From Pyrinomonadaceae bacterium MAG19_C2-C3 (GTDB taxonomy: Bacteria; Acidobacteriota; Blastocatellia; Pyrinomonadales; Pyrinomonadaceae), in assembly GCA_024330265.1 (NCBI GenBank), contig JANDLT010000047.1, forward strand, positions 1-34,039: 34,039 bases of DNA. Direction: 5' to 3'. A program made the position numbers and the translations under genes. Position 1 is the first letter of the stretch; each line of letters starts with the position of its first letter. Shown here one piece after another: positions 11,486 to 19,623 of this stretch. The notes beneath the pieces were generated by a model. The model did no database searches and was not told where the DNA came from. It was given only the letters and a program-made list of their open reading frames with translations.

Positions 11486-12847
11486 ATGCCGCGCATACTC
11501 ATCGCCGACGACGACCCGGACATACTCGAAGCCTTGCGCCTCTTGCTCAAGGGTGAAGGCTTCGAGACGCAAGCCGTGACCCGACCGGCGGACGTGTTAA
11601 AGACAATCGTCAAGAAGGATTACAGCGTCGCGTTGATTGATCTCAACTATGCACGCGATACCACTTCGGGACGCGAAGGATTGGATTTACTCGCAAGCAT
11701 TCAAGCCCTTGACGCGACGCTGCCCGTCGTCGTGATGACGGCGTGGGGAACGGTCGAACTCGCGGTCGAAGCCTTGCGGCGCGGCGCGAAGGATTTCATT
11801 CAGAAGCCATGGGACAATCAACGTCTGCTGACAATTTTAAGCACCCAAATCGAACTCTCGCAGGCACTACGAAAGGGGGCGCGGCTTGAAGCCGAAAACA
11901 ATTTGTTGCGCGATGAAACGGAAGGCAAATTCCCGCTCCTCATCGCCGAATCTCCCGCCATGCAGCCCGTACTCGAACTCATCAGCCGCATCGCTCCTTC
12001 AGACGCAAACGTCCTTATCACGGGCGAGAACGGCACCGGAAAAGAGGTCGTCGCGCGCACGCTTCACGCGCTTTCCGAGCGCGCCAAGCACCCGCTCGTC
12101 ACGGTCAACGCCGGTGCGTTAGCCGCAGGAATTTTCGAGAGTGAACTGTTCGGACACGTCAAAGGCGCGTTCACCGATGCCCGCTCCGACCGCGTCGGGC
12201 GTTTCGAGTTGGCTGACGGCGGCACGCTCTTTCTTGACGAAATCGCCAACGTCCCTATCAACCTCCAACCGAAATTGCTGCGCGTAATTGAGACCGGAGA
12301 GTTTGAACCCGTCGGTTCGTCGCACACGCGGCGCGTGGACGTGCGGGTACTTTCGGCGACGAACGCCGGGTTAAATGAAGAAGTGAAGCAGGGACGCTTC
12401 CGGCAGGATTTGCTATTTCGTCTCAACACCGTCGAGATACACCTCCCGTCTTTAGATGAGCGACCCGAAGACGTTCAGCCGCTCGCCGAACATTTCCTGC
12501 GTTCATACACGGCGCGGTATCGTAAGACGATAAGCGGCTTTGACCCGGCGGCACTCGGCTCGCTTCGCGCGCATCCGTTTCCCGGTAACGTCCGCGAATT
12601 AGATCACGTCGTCGAGCGCGCGGTATTGATGGCGCGCGGGCAGGTGATACAAACCGCCGATCTTTGTTTGCCGATGACGCACAGCGAAGCGAGTCCGCGC
12701 ATTGATGAGATGAGCTTGGAAGAGGTCGAGAGGTTGTTGATTCAGAAAGCACTCGCGCGTGCCGGAGGCAACGTCAACGTCGCGGCGGAATCTTTAGGCT
12801 TAAGCCGCAGCGCGCTCTACCGTCGCATCGGGAAGTATGAACTTTGA
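11486..12847 (+). CDS. NtrC-family sigma-54-dependent response regulator
   Basis: This 453 aa cytoplasmic regulator has three parts. The receiver domain (about 1-120) has the acidic pair D8/D9, phospho-acceptor D52, T85 and K107. The AAA+ domain (about 150-375) has Walker A GENGTGKE (180-187), the sigma-54 contact loop GAFTDA (227-232) and Walker B GTLFLDE (246-252). A Fis-type helix-turn-helix occupies about 421-451. GAFTDA differs from the textbook GAFTGA by one residue, a variant I believe is common in related lineages. The gene precedes its probable kinase by 143 nt and lies upstream of a permease-ATPase pair with a sigma-54-like promoter, so it probably activates that pair. There is no clear Shine-Dalgarno before the ATG. 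Confidence 0.95.
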   Translation: MPRILIADDDPDILEALRLLLKGEGFETQAVTRPADVLKTIVKKDYSVALIDLNYARDTTSGREGLDLLASIQALDATLPVVVMTAWGTVELAVEALRRGAKDFIQKPWDNQRLLTILSTQIELSQALRKGARLEAENNLLRDETEGKFPLLIAESPAMQPVLELISRIAPSDANVLITGENGTGKEVVARTLHALSERAKHPLVTVNAGALAAGIFESELFGHVKGAFTDARSDRVGRFELADGGTLFLDEIANVPINLQPKLLRVIETGEFEPVGSSHTRRVDVRVLSATNAGLNEEVKQGRFRQDLLFRLNTVEIHLPSLDERPEDVQPLAEHFLRSYTARYRKTISGFDPAALGSLRAHPFPGNVRELDHVVERAVLMARGQVIQTADLCLPMTHSEASPRIDEMSLEEVERLLIQKALARAGGNVNVAAESLGLSRSALYRRIGKYEL

Positions 12848-12851
12848 AAAA

Positions 12852-12989
12852 GAAGTCAGGAGTCAGGAGTCAGAAGCCAGAATAAAACCTGTGTTCAATG
12901 TTCAATGTTCAACGTCTAACATTGAACATTGAACATTGAACAGTCTTCCGGTCTTCATTCTGACTCCTGACTCCTGACTCCTGACTCCT
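12852..12989. repeat. Nested inverted arrays of two heptamers
   Basis: Tandem copies of GGAGTCA (12852-12875) pair with TGACTCC copies (12960-12988). Inside them, tandem TTCAATG copies (12893-12915) pair with CATTGAA copies (12919-12941). The result is an almost continuous 138 nt hairpin filling the whole gap between the response regulator and the kinase. The outer right arm ends 2 nt before the kinase ATG. Heptamer arrays recall the short tandemly repeated repetitive sequences known from cyanobacteria; any relationship is unproven. Confidence 0.85.
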
Positions 12990-12990
12990 C

Positions 12991-14346
12991 ATGAAAAGAC
13001 CCCGCAGAACATTAAGCCACGAGCGTCGCGTTCTCGTGATGGCACTCGCCGCCGGACTTCCGGCGATGATTGTCGCGCTCGTCCTGTTGTGGATGGGCGA
13101 TTACTCCGCCAAAGTCTGTTGGACGTTGACCGCCTTCCTCTTCAGTTGCTGGTTCGGTTTCTCCTTCGCGCTGCAAACTCGCGTCGTGCGACCACTGCAA
13201 ACTCTCGCCAATCTGATCGCCGCCTTGCGTGAAGGCGATTACTCGATTCGCGCGCGCGGGGCTGGCAACGCGGACGCGCTCGGCGAAGTCATGAGCGAGA
13301 TAAATAGTTTGAGCGAGATGTTGCGCGGGCAACGCATCGGCACGATGGAAGCGACGGCACTTCTGCGAACCGTGATGGCGGAGATTGATGTCGCCGTCTT
13401 CGCGTTTGACGATGCGGACAAGTTGCGTCTCGTCAATCGCGCCGGTGAACGACTGCTCGCGCAACCCGTCGAACGACTCATCGGGCGCACCGCCGATGAA
13501 TTACACTTAGCCGAATCTTTGCGGAAAATCTCAGGGACGAATAACACTAACGGTGACGCGCCCCACACGTTTCAGCAAACCTTTCCCGGCAACACCAATG
13601 CGCGTTGGGGAGTGCGCCGCAGCAGTTTTCGACAGCACGGTCGCCCGCACACGCTGCTCGTCTTCGCCGATTTAAGTCGTCCGCTGCGTGAAGAAGAGGC
13701 GAAGGCGTGGCAGCGTCTCGTGCGCGTGTTGGGTCACGAACTCAACAACTCGCTCGCGCCGATTAAATCAATCGCCGGAAGCCTCACCTCGCTTGTTGTG
13801 CGCCAACCACGTCCTTCCGATTGGCAGGAAGATGTTGAGCGGGGCTTGAGCATCGTCGCGTCGCGCGCCGAGTCTTTAAGTCGCTTCATGTCGTCTTATG
13901 CCCGACTCGCGCGCTTGCCCGCGCCGCAGTTCAAGTCTGTGAGTGTCGGCTCAATAGTGCGGCGGGTCGTTGAGTTGGAGAGACATCCCCGCGTCGAAAT
14001 CGTGACGGGTGCGCCCGTGACGATTCAAGCCGATGCCGATCAACTCGAACAACTCCTCATCAACATCCTACACAACGCCGTTGATGCCGCGACCGCGATT
14101 GGCGGCGGCGTGCGCGTCGGTTGGAATGTGAACGGCACACACGTCTCGGTGTGGGTCGAAGATGAAGGTCTGGGCATCGCCAACCCGACGAATCTTTTCG
14201 TCCCGTTCTTTACCACCAAGCCTCACGGCTCCGGCATCGGACTCGTACTCTCGCGCCAAATCGCCGAAGCGCACGACGGCACGCTCACGCTCGAAAACCG
14301 CGAAGAGAGAAGCGGCTGCATCGCCCGCCTAAGACTACCTTTATAG
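12991..14346 (+). CDS. NtrY-like membrane sensor histidine kinase
   Basis: A 451 aa inner-membrane kinase. Two hydrophobic segments (about 14-35 and 43-61) are separated by only a few residues, so almost nothing is periplasmic. A HAMP domain follows (about 62-115), then a PAS-like domain (about 122-230). The H-box is GHELNNSLAPIK with phospho-acceptor H249. The ATPase domain has an N-box (NILHN, 358-362), a G1 box (DEGLGI, 391-396), an F-box (VPFFTTK) and a G2 box (GSGIGL, 413-418). The H-box type and the adjacent NtrC-like regulator identify a two-component pair. The lack of a sensor loop suggests it senses within the membrane or through a partner such as the downstream permease. No Shine-Dalgarno is visible because the heptamer hairpin occupies that position. 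Confidence 0.93.
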   Translation: MKRPRRTLSHERRVLVMALAAGLPAMIVALVLLWMGDYSAKVCWTLTAFLFSCWFGFSFALQTRVVRPLQTLANLIAALREGDYSIRARGAGNADALGEVMSEINSLSEMLRGQRIGTMEATALLRTVMAEIDVAVFAFDDADKLRLVNRAGERLLAQPVERLIGRTADELHLAESLRKISGTNNTNGDAPHTFQQTFPGNTNARWGVRRSSFRQHGRPHTLLVFADLSRPLREEEAKAWQRLVRVLGHELNNSLAPIKSIAGSLTSLVVRQPRPSDWQEDVERGLSIVASRAESLSRFMSSYARLARLPAPQFKSVSVGSIVRRVVELERHPRVEIVTGAPVTIQADADQLEQLLINILHNAVDAATAIGGGVRVGWNVNGTHVSVWVEDEGLGIANPTNLFVPFFTTKPHGSGIGLVLSRQIAEAHDGTLTLENREERSGCIARLRLPL

Positions 14347-14355
14347 TTGATTGTT

Positions 14356-14408
14356 GATAACGGACCGTGAAGGCAAGGACAGCTTCTTCACTATCCATTG
14401 TCCGTTAT
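14356..14408 (+). repeat. Hairpin just after the kinase stop codon
   Basis: ATAACGGAC (14357-14365) pairs perfectly with GTCCGTTAT (14400-14408), and GTGAAG with CTTCAC inside that. No T-run follows, so it may be a processing or stability element, or another degenerate heptamer-type repeat (TCCATTG/TCCGTTA). Confidence 0.5.
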
Positions 14409-14482
14409 TCCGAATTTGGGATTGTATCGTCCCGAAAGTGAAAATGATGTCGCGCCCGTCTCACACGCGACGTGAAATTGCT

Positions 14483-14499
14483 TGTCGTTTCCAACGACA
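14483..14499 (+). promoter_or_regulatory. Dyad TGTCGTT-TCC-AACGACA, candidate activator site
   Basis: A perfect 7 bp dyad with a 3 bp spacer lies 16 bp before the sigma-54-like promoter. A second dyad with the same TGTCG/CGAC theme (GTCGCG at 14449-14454 and CGCGAC at 14466-14471) lies further upstream. They are plausible sites for the Fis-type helix-turn-helix of the NtrC-like regulator. Confidence 0.4.
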
Positions 14500-14515
14500 C
14501 ACGGCTTTTCGGAAG

Positions 14516-14531
14516 TGGCACGAGTCTTTCT
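14516..14531 (+). promoter_or_regulatory. Near-consensus sigma-54 (-24/-12) promoter
   Basis: TGGCACGAGTCTTTCT matches the sigma-54 pattern TGGCACG-N4-TTGCW with correct spacing. The -24 half is perfect. The -12 half has TTTCT in place of TTGCW, changing a usually invariant G. It lies 54 nt before the permease ATG and downstream of a sigma-54 activator gene, which raises its credibility. Confidence 0.5.
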
Positions 14532-14585
14532 ATGTGAAAGCGCGAAACGGTTGAATGCGGTTTGGTTGTGTGTGGAGCATTGCCG

Positions 14586-17003
14586 ATGAGAATACTTTTA
14601 CAAGATGTGCGTTACGGGATTCGTATGCTATGGAAGCGGCGCGGATTTACTTTAGCGGCGGTACTCTGCCTCGCGCTCGGCATCGGCGCGACGACGACCG
14701 TCTATAGCACGGTTGACGGAATGTTGTTTCGTCCGTTGCCGTTCGCCGATGCTGATCGTGTGATGGCACTCGAAGACAACAACGCCAAGCAGGGCTTTGA
14801 TGGGACGGACGTGGCATTCACCAACTTCCTCGATTGGCGTGAACAGGCGACCTCCTTCGACGGGATAGCGATCTACAAAGACCGCGATTTCGCGTTGACG
14901 GGCACCAGCGGCGAACCGGAACGCATTGAAGGGCATGTCGTCTCGGCGAATCTGTTTGATTTAATCGGCGCACGTCCCGTCATCGGGCGCGGCTTTATGC
15001 CGAACGAAGACGTGCCGGAGGCAGAGCGTGTCGCACTGTTGAGCTATGCGTTGTGGCAGCGACGCTTCGCGGGAAAGACTGAAGCGGTCGGGCAGACGAT
15101 ACGACTCAACGGCTATGATCACACCATCGTCGGCGTGATGCCCGAAGGATTTAAGTTTCCTGAATGGGCTGAATTGTGGACGCCTGCGGCGTACAAGCGC
15201 GGCGAAGATGGCGCGGGGCGCGGCAATCATAATCTCTCATGCCTCGCGCGTCTCAAGCCCGGCGTGACGATTGAGGAAGCGAATGCTGAGATGTCTGCGA
15301 TTGCAAGTCGGCTCGCCGCCGCTTACCCGGAATCGAATACGAATTGGACGACGAGCGTTAAGCCGTTCCGCGAGGCGCGCATCAGCGAGTTTCGTGTTGT
15401 GTTGTATCTGATGTTGGGCGCGGTCGGCTTCGTACTCTTGATCGCGTGCGCGAACGTGACGAACCTGCTGCTCGCGCGCGGAGCGGAACGCACGAAAGAG
15501 ATTGCGATTAGAACGGCACTCGGCGCGAGTCGTTGGCGCGTCGTGCGGCAGTTGCTCGTCGAGAGTGTGATGATAGGAATCATGGGCGGTGTGGTCGGCG
15601 TGCTGCTCGCGCTGTGGGGAATTGACCTCGTCACGTCGGCGATTCCGATTGAGATTCCATACTGGATGAAGTACACGATTGACGCGCGTGTGATGCTGTT
15701 CACGCTTCTGGTGTCGCTCGTGACCGGCATCCTGTTCGGACTCGCGCCCGCGTTGCAAGCCTCGAAGACGGATGTCAACGAAACGTTGAAGGAAGGTGGC
15801 AGGGGCGCGAGCGGCGGCTTGCGGCGCAACAAAGCGCGCAACCTGCTCGTCGTGACGGAGATTGCGCTCTCGCTCGTGCTGCTTGTCGGCGCGGCGTTGA
15901 TGATGCGGAGCTTCGTGAATGCGACGAAAGCCGATACCGGCTTTAACGCGCAGAACGTCTTGACGCTCCGCCTCGGCTTGCCCGTGACGCGCTATGCGGA
16001 AGAAGAAGAGAAGTTCGTTTTTTACCGCGATCTGCTCGCGCGCATCGAGAGTCTGCCCGGCGTGCGCTCTGCCTCCGCCGCATCCATCATTCCGCTTGCC
16101 GATAGCTCATCGGGTGCTTCGTTCGTTCCCGAAGGCGCGATGCCACCGCCCGGCGAAGAGCCTAGCGCGCAGTTCCGCGTCGTCACATCCGATTATTTTC
16201 AAACGATGGAGATACCGCTCACACGCGGGCGTGCGCTCACCGAACGAGACACGGAAACTTCAGCACCGCCCATCGCGGTCGTCAATGAGAGGTTGGCGAA
16301 GCGTATTTACCCGAACGACGACCCTGTCGGCAAGCGGTTCAAATTCGTTGGCGACGATGAATGGGTGCAGGTCGTCGGCATCGTCCCCGACACGAAGACC
16401 AGACGCATGGACGCACCCCCGGAGATGCAAATCTATGTGCCATTCGCACGGCGAGCCGCCTACCGCGCGATGACGATTGTCGTGCGTACCGACGCTGATC
16501 CGGCGCGTATCGCTCCCGCCGTTCGCAAGCAGATAAGCGAAATGGATGCGGAGTTGCCCGTGTATGACGTGCAGACGATGGAGGATGTGGTGGCGCAATC
16601 GCTGTGGCAGCCGCGTCTCTTCGGCGGCATGTTCCTCGTCTTTGCCGCCATCGCTCTCGTTCTGGCAAGCGTTGGGGTGTATGGCGTAATCGCGTATTCA
16701 GTGAGTACGCGCACGCATGAGTTCGGCATTCGCATGGCACTCGGCGCGCAAGCCGGCGACGTGCTGCGGTTGGTCATCAAGCAGGGGATGATTCTCGTCG
16801 CCATCGGCGTCGCGCTCGGTTTGATCGGAGCGTTTCTATTGACGCGCGTACTCGCCGGATTGCTCTACGGCGTGACGGCGACCGACCCTCTGACGTTCCT
16901 GAGCATCCCGCTCCTGCTGATCTGCGTCGCGCTTGTTGCCAGCTTTATTCCTGCCAGACGCGCGACGAAGGTTGACCCGATGGTCGCGCTGCGGCACGAG
17001 TAA
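14586..17003 (+). CDS. ADOP-family ABC transporter permease linked to a two-component system
   Basis: An 805 aa duplicated MacB/FtsX permease, the fifth in the window. I place the start at ATG 14586 because the family begins M-[RK]-x-L-x-Q-D-[VIL]-R-Y (here MRILLQDVRY) and GGAG (14573-14576) lies 9 nt upstream; an in-frame TTG at 14562 would add eight unlikely residues. It has a first helix with ALGIGAT, periplasmic domain one, central helices from about residue 271, periplasmic domain two, three C-terminal helices, and the tail [17 protein letters not shown]. Unlike the other four it is followed by an ATPase gene, 36 nt downstream, so it is not an orphan. Regulation by the upstream NtrC-NtrY pair through the sigma-54-like promoter is likely. 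Confidence 0.93.
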   Translation: MRILLQDVRYGIRMLWKRRGFTLAAVLCLALGIGATTTVYSTVDGMLFRPLPFADADRVMALEDNNAKQGFDGTDVAFTNFLDWREQATSFDGIAIYKDRDFALTGTSGEPERIEGHVVSANLFDLIGARPVIGRGFMPNEDVPEAERVALLSYALWQRRFAGKTEAVGQTIRLNGYDHTIVGVMPEGFKFPEWAELWTPAAYKRGEDGAGRGNHNLSCLARLKPGVTIEEANAEMSAIASRLAAAYPESNTNWTTSVKPFREARISEFRVVLYLMLGAVGFVLLIACANVTNLLLARGAERTKEIAIRTALGASRWRVVRQLLVESVMIGIMGGVVGVLLALWGIDLVTSAIPIEIPYWMKYTIDARVMLFTLLVSLVTGILFGLAPALQASKTDVNETLKEGGRGASGGLRRNKARNLLVVTEIALSLVLLVGAALMMRSFVNATKADTGFNAQNVLTLRLGLPVTRYAEEEEKFVFYRDLLARIESLPGVRSASAASIIPLADSSSGASFVPEGAMPPPGEEPSAQFRVVTSDYFQTMEIPLTRGRALTERDTETSAPPIAVVNERLAKRIYPNDDPVGKRFKFVGDDEWVQVVGIVPDTKTRRMDAPPEMQIYVPFARRAAYRAMTIVVRTDADPARIAPAVRKQISEMDAELPVYDVQTMEDVVAQSLWQPRLFGGMFLVFAAIALVLASVGVYGVIAYSVSTRTHEFGIRMALGAQAGDVLRLVIKQGMILVAIGVALGLIGAFLLTRVLAGLLYGVTATDPLTFLSIPLLLICVALVASFIPARRATKVDPMVALRHE

Positions 17004-17039
17004 CAGAGATTCAAGAAGCCAAAATGAAAAGGATTGCCG

Positions 17040-17705
17040 ATGATTAAGTTACGCAATATCGAAAAGGTTTATGACGCGGGCGGCAGCAAAACATTCGTGC
17101 TGCGCCGCATTGATTTGGACGTGAGAGAAGGCGAGTTCGTCTCCATCATGGGACCTTCAGGTTCGGGCAAATCAACGCTTCTCGCCATTCTCGGAATGCT
17201 CGACAGCCAGTGGACGGGCGAGTATTACTTCGACGACACGGCAGTTCACAAAGCCAACCAGAAACAGCGTGCCGCGATACACAAGCAACACATCGGTTTC
17301 GTCTTCCAGAGCTATCACCTGCTCGACAGCCTCACGGTCTATGAGAACCTCGACATCCCGCTTTCCTACCGCGACATCAAGCCGAAGGAGCGCGCGGCAA
17401 TCGTCGCCGACACGCTCGACCGCTTCAATATCGTCGGCAAAAAAGATTTATATCCGAATCAACTCTCCGGCGGTCAACAACAACTCGTCGCCGTCGCGCG
17501 TGCCTGTATCGCCAAACCGAAACTCATCCTCGCCGATGAACCGACCGGCAACTTGCACTCGTCCCAAGGCAGAGAAATCATGGAACTCTTCAAGCGACTC
17601 AACGCCGAAGGCACGACCATCATGCAAGTCACACACTCCGAACTGAACGCCGCATACAGTGATCGCATCATCAACCTCGCAGACGGATGGATCGTCGGCA
17701 ACTAA
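17040..17705 (+). CDS. ABC transporter ATP-binding protein, LolD/MacB type
   Basis: A 221 aa ATPase of the family that energises MacB/FtsX permeases. Walker A is GPSGSGKST (38-46), the Q-loop glutamine is Q90, the signature is LSGGQ (142-146), Walker B and the catalytic Glu are LILADE (162-167), and the switch His is H199. The ATG at 17040 is preferred over TTG 17034 because AAAAGGA lies 6 nt upstream. The residue after LSGGQQQ is Leu149, where Arg is almost universal; the core signature is intact. It is the only ATPase in the window and follows the fifth permease closely, so the two form a transporter. It may also power the four orphan permeases. No MacA-like adaptor or TolC-like channel is present. 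Confidence 0.94.
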   Translation: MIKLRNIEKVYDAGGSKTFVLRRIDLDVREGEFVSIMGPSGSGKSTLLAILGMLDSQWTGEYYFDDTAVHKANQKQRAAIHKQHIGFVFQSYHLLDSLTVYENLDIPLSYRDIKPKERAAIVADTLDRFNIVGKKDLYPNQLSGGQQQLVAVARACIAKPKLILADEPTGNLHSSQGREIMELFKRLNAEGTTIMQVTHSELNAAYSDRIINLADGWIVGN

Positions 17706-17888
17706 CCCGGTTCACGGTCGAATGCCGCCCGCGTGCAATTAAAAATTACGGGACATCCAGCGGCTTTATGCTCAAGGAGCCGACTGCATCTTCCGGCTCA
17801 TTCGACTTGAGCACCGGATCGAGAAGATTGAGGTGATTCTCTCCGACAATTGTGCGATGTTGGCTACGATGATAATGGTGCGGCTCCA

Positions 17889-18141
17889 TCACTTTGTCAC
17901 GAACGTCCATATCGAGGCTTCCAATTCGGCGAGCGTGAAGTTGACGGCTTCGGGAGCGAGACGCAAAGCGTACTTATGTAAATCACTACACTCGTACAAA
18001 ACGGTTAGCAGCATCAGACGGCGCGTAAGCTCAAGTCAAGCTGCGCCTCATTGTAGCCGTAGGCTAGTAGAAGTGCCCTTTGCAATTCGCGCTCACCCTG
18101 TGCCATAAGTACGCCGGATGCGACGAACTCAGTTTCCATGT
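17889..18141 (-). pseudogene. Frameshifted C-terminal remnant, possibly phosphotransferase-like
   Basis: Reading the minus strand, one frame gives METEFVASGVLMAQG and onward to NEAQLDLSLRAV-stop. The next frame continues in a protein-like way (RRLMLLTVLYECSDLHKYAL to EASIWTFVTK-stop). A single frameshift near 18015 would join them. The pattern resembles the C-terminal end of an aminoglycoside-type phosphotransferase, from memory and with low certainty. The N-terminal part is missing, cut off by the 3' end of the propeller gene. Below it, a 47-codon frame starts by a TGATG overlap and ends at 17746; it is probably chance or the tail of the same wreck. No other gene is seen in 17706-18128. Confidence 0.4.
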
Positions 18142-19250
18142 TGACGGTTATATATTCTTCTCCATACACGCCAAACAATAATGGTCGAAGCAAAAACGCC
18201 CGTTCCTGCGCCAATCAGAGCGTATGGAATATTCTGCTTAGGTTCATCTGTTCTTTCAGAGCTTTCGCTGGATGAACTCTCACCGGCAGAGGAGATTCCA
18301 GATGACATTCCGTTATCTCCGACGGTTGCGAGTATCGTTACTCTTCCGTCCGGCGATAGCTTTCTTACGCGAGTGCCAATCGGCGTGTGCGTCGGCGTAT
18401 GTCCGTACTCTAAGATATAAAGCTCGCCGCCTCTCACGGCAACGCCAATCGGAAACCAAGATTCTTCGGCGCGTATCAGTGTGGTGATTTGACCGGCAGG
18501 AGTAATCTTCAGCACGCGCCGATCTCCATAGTCGGCAACAAAGGCATTGTCTTGTGCATCAACCGCGATACCGAATAACTGTGTAGGTGAAATCCCGCCA
18601 GCCGGATTACCCGAAGCGTTCTCCACCACAAGATTACGAGCCAACGCAGTCAACGTGCCGGTGAGCGACACCTTGCTGACGTTCGCGCCGTGAGTAAAGT
18701 ACAACGCGCCTTCGCTGCCGAACGCCATCCCTCCGACGCTGTACGGCACGCCTTGACGGTACTCACGAACAGTGTTACTGCTCCCGACTACGGCGGTAAC
18801 AATGCCGTTCGGGGTTCTTTTCAAGACCAATAGTTCACGCTCTGGATAGTTAGTGACATGGTACATATTCCCGTCGCGGTCTCTCCAAATGCTTGTCCCT
18901 TTAGGCGGATTGTCAGTGGGAGCTAGAAGATATGAAAAGTTGCCTGCGGGTGTCATCTTCCAAACGGCACTGAAAAAGCGTTGTGTCGCCGGTTCATAAG
19001 AGTTATCTGCGCCATAAAGGTTTCCGGCTTCGTCTATGTTCAGGTCATGCGTGTGCCTGTCGCCCCCGGCTCTGAAAACCGACAACTTGCCCTGAGCGTC
19101 GATCTTCCAAATTGTTACCAAGTCGCTGAAATAGACTTGTCCCCGACGGTCAACGGCGATGCCCCACGTCGGATGCGCCTGCACTTTAGCAGCTAATAGA
19201 ACACACGCCGCAGCGATGGCTAAAATTGCGGAGACAAGAGCGCGTGTCAT
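18129..19250 (-). CDS. Exported NHL-type beta-propeller protein with C-terminal membrane anchor
   Basis: A 373 aa protein. I set the start at ATG 19250, since GGAGGG (19257-19262) lies 6 nt upstream and a signal peptide follows at once (MTRALVSAILA to KVQA, about 25 residues); an upstream ATG at 19283 is less likely. The body has repeated propeller strands typical of NHL or SMP-30-like proteins (GIAVDRRGQVYFSD, DLNIDEAGNLYGAD, GIAVDAQDNAFVADYGDRRV, VRKLSPDG). A Ser/Glu-rich linker and one hydrophobic helix (IPYALIGAGTGVFASTIIVW) with a basic tail end the protein, so the propeller is probably tethered to the inner membrane facing the periplasm. Such propellers usually bind partners; no enzymatic motif is evident. 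Confidence 0.85.
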   Translation of the reverse strand: MTRALVSAILAIAAACVLLAAKVQAHPTWGIAVDRRGQVYFSDLVTIWKIDAQGKLSVFRAGGDRHTHDLNIDEAGNLYGADNSYEPATQRFFSAVWKMTPAGNFSYLLAPTDNPPKGTSIWRDRDGNMYHVTNYPERELLVLKRTPNGIVTAVVGSSNTVREYRQGVPYSVGGMAFGSEGALYFTHGANVSKVSLTGTLTALARNLVVENASGNPAGGISPTQLFGIAVDAQDNAFVADYGDRRVLKITPAGQITTLIRAEESWFPIGVAVRGGELYILEYGHTPTHTPIGTRVRKLSPDGRVTILATVGDNGMSSGISSAGESSSSESSERTDEPKQNIPYALIGAGTGVFASTIIVWRVWRRIYNRQHGN

Positions 19251-19283
19251 AAATTTCCCTCCATTTAAGATACAGATAAGCAT

Positions 19284-19623
19284 CTAATGCGGATTCTTGG
19301 GCAATGGCTGCGAAGGTCTGCACCACGAAATCGTTTGCGCTCGACACGAAGTAAGACTAAGCATAAGAAGAAAGCTGATGCAGGTTAGAGAAAGGCAAGA
19401 CGTAACATAAAAGTCACCAATTTCTCTTACTTCGCATATCAGGGAAGATGTCGAACCGCTTGTTAGACCTGCCTCCATCTTTAGGGTTCAACGCAAACTG
19501 TCCCAATCATAAACTAACTCGTCATACTCGACGCCTTCTATTTTTCTCTGCTCTCTTCATGCTCGCATTCCGGGTTGAGTCTGCGGCTGACAGCAAGCAT
19601 TTCGGGCGAGAGGTCAACCAAAG
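19284..19623. other. 340 bp gap without a supported gene
   Basis: This lies between the propeller gene and the NTF2-like gene. Short open frames occur on both strands but none has a ribosome-binding site or protein-like composition. I see no clear hairpin or promoter. Confidence 0.5.

Noticed and set aside
12852..12989. Heptamer arrays considered as a CRISPR or an intrinsic terminator
   Set aside because: Units are 7 bp in inverted blocks without spacers, and no T-run follows the hairpin.
14351..14554. 67-codon open frame between kinase and fifth permease
   Set aside because: It covers the hairpin, the dyad and the sigma-54-like promoter, has no ribosome-binding site, and has no protein-like pattern.
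14562..14585. TTG start giving eight extra residues on the fifth permease
   Set aside because: All paralogues begin at the MRxLxQDxRY motif, and GGAG fits ATG 14586.
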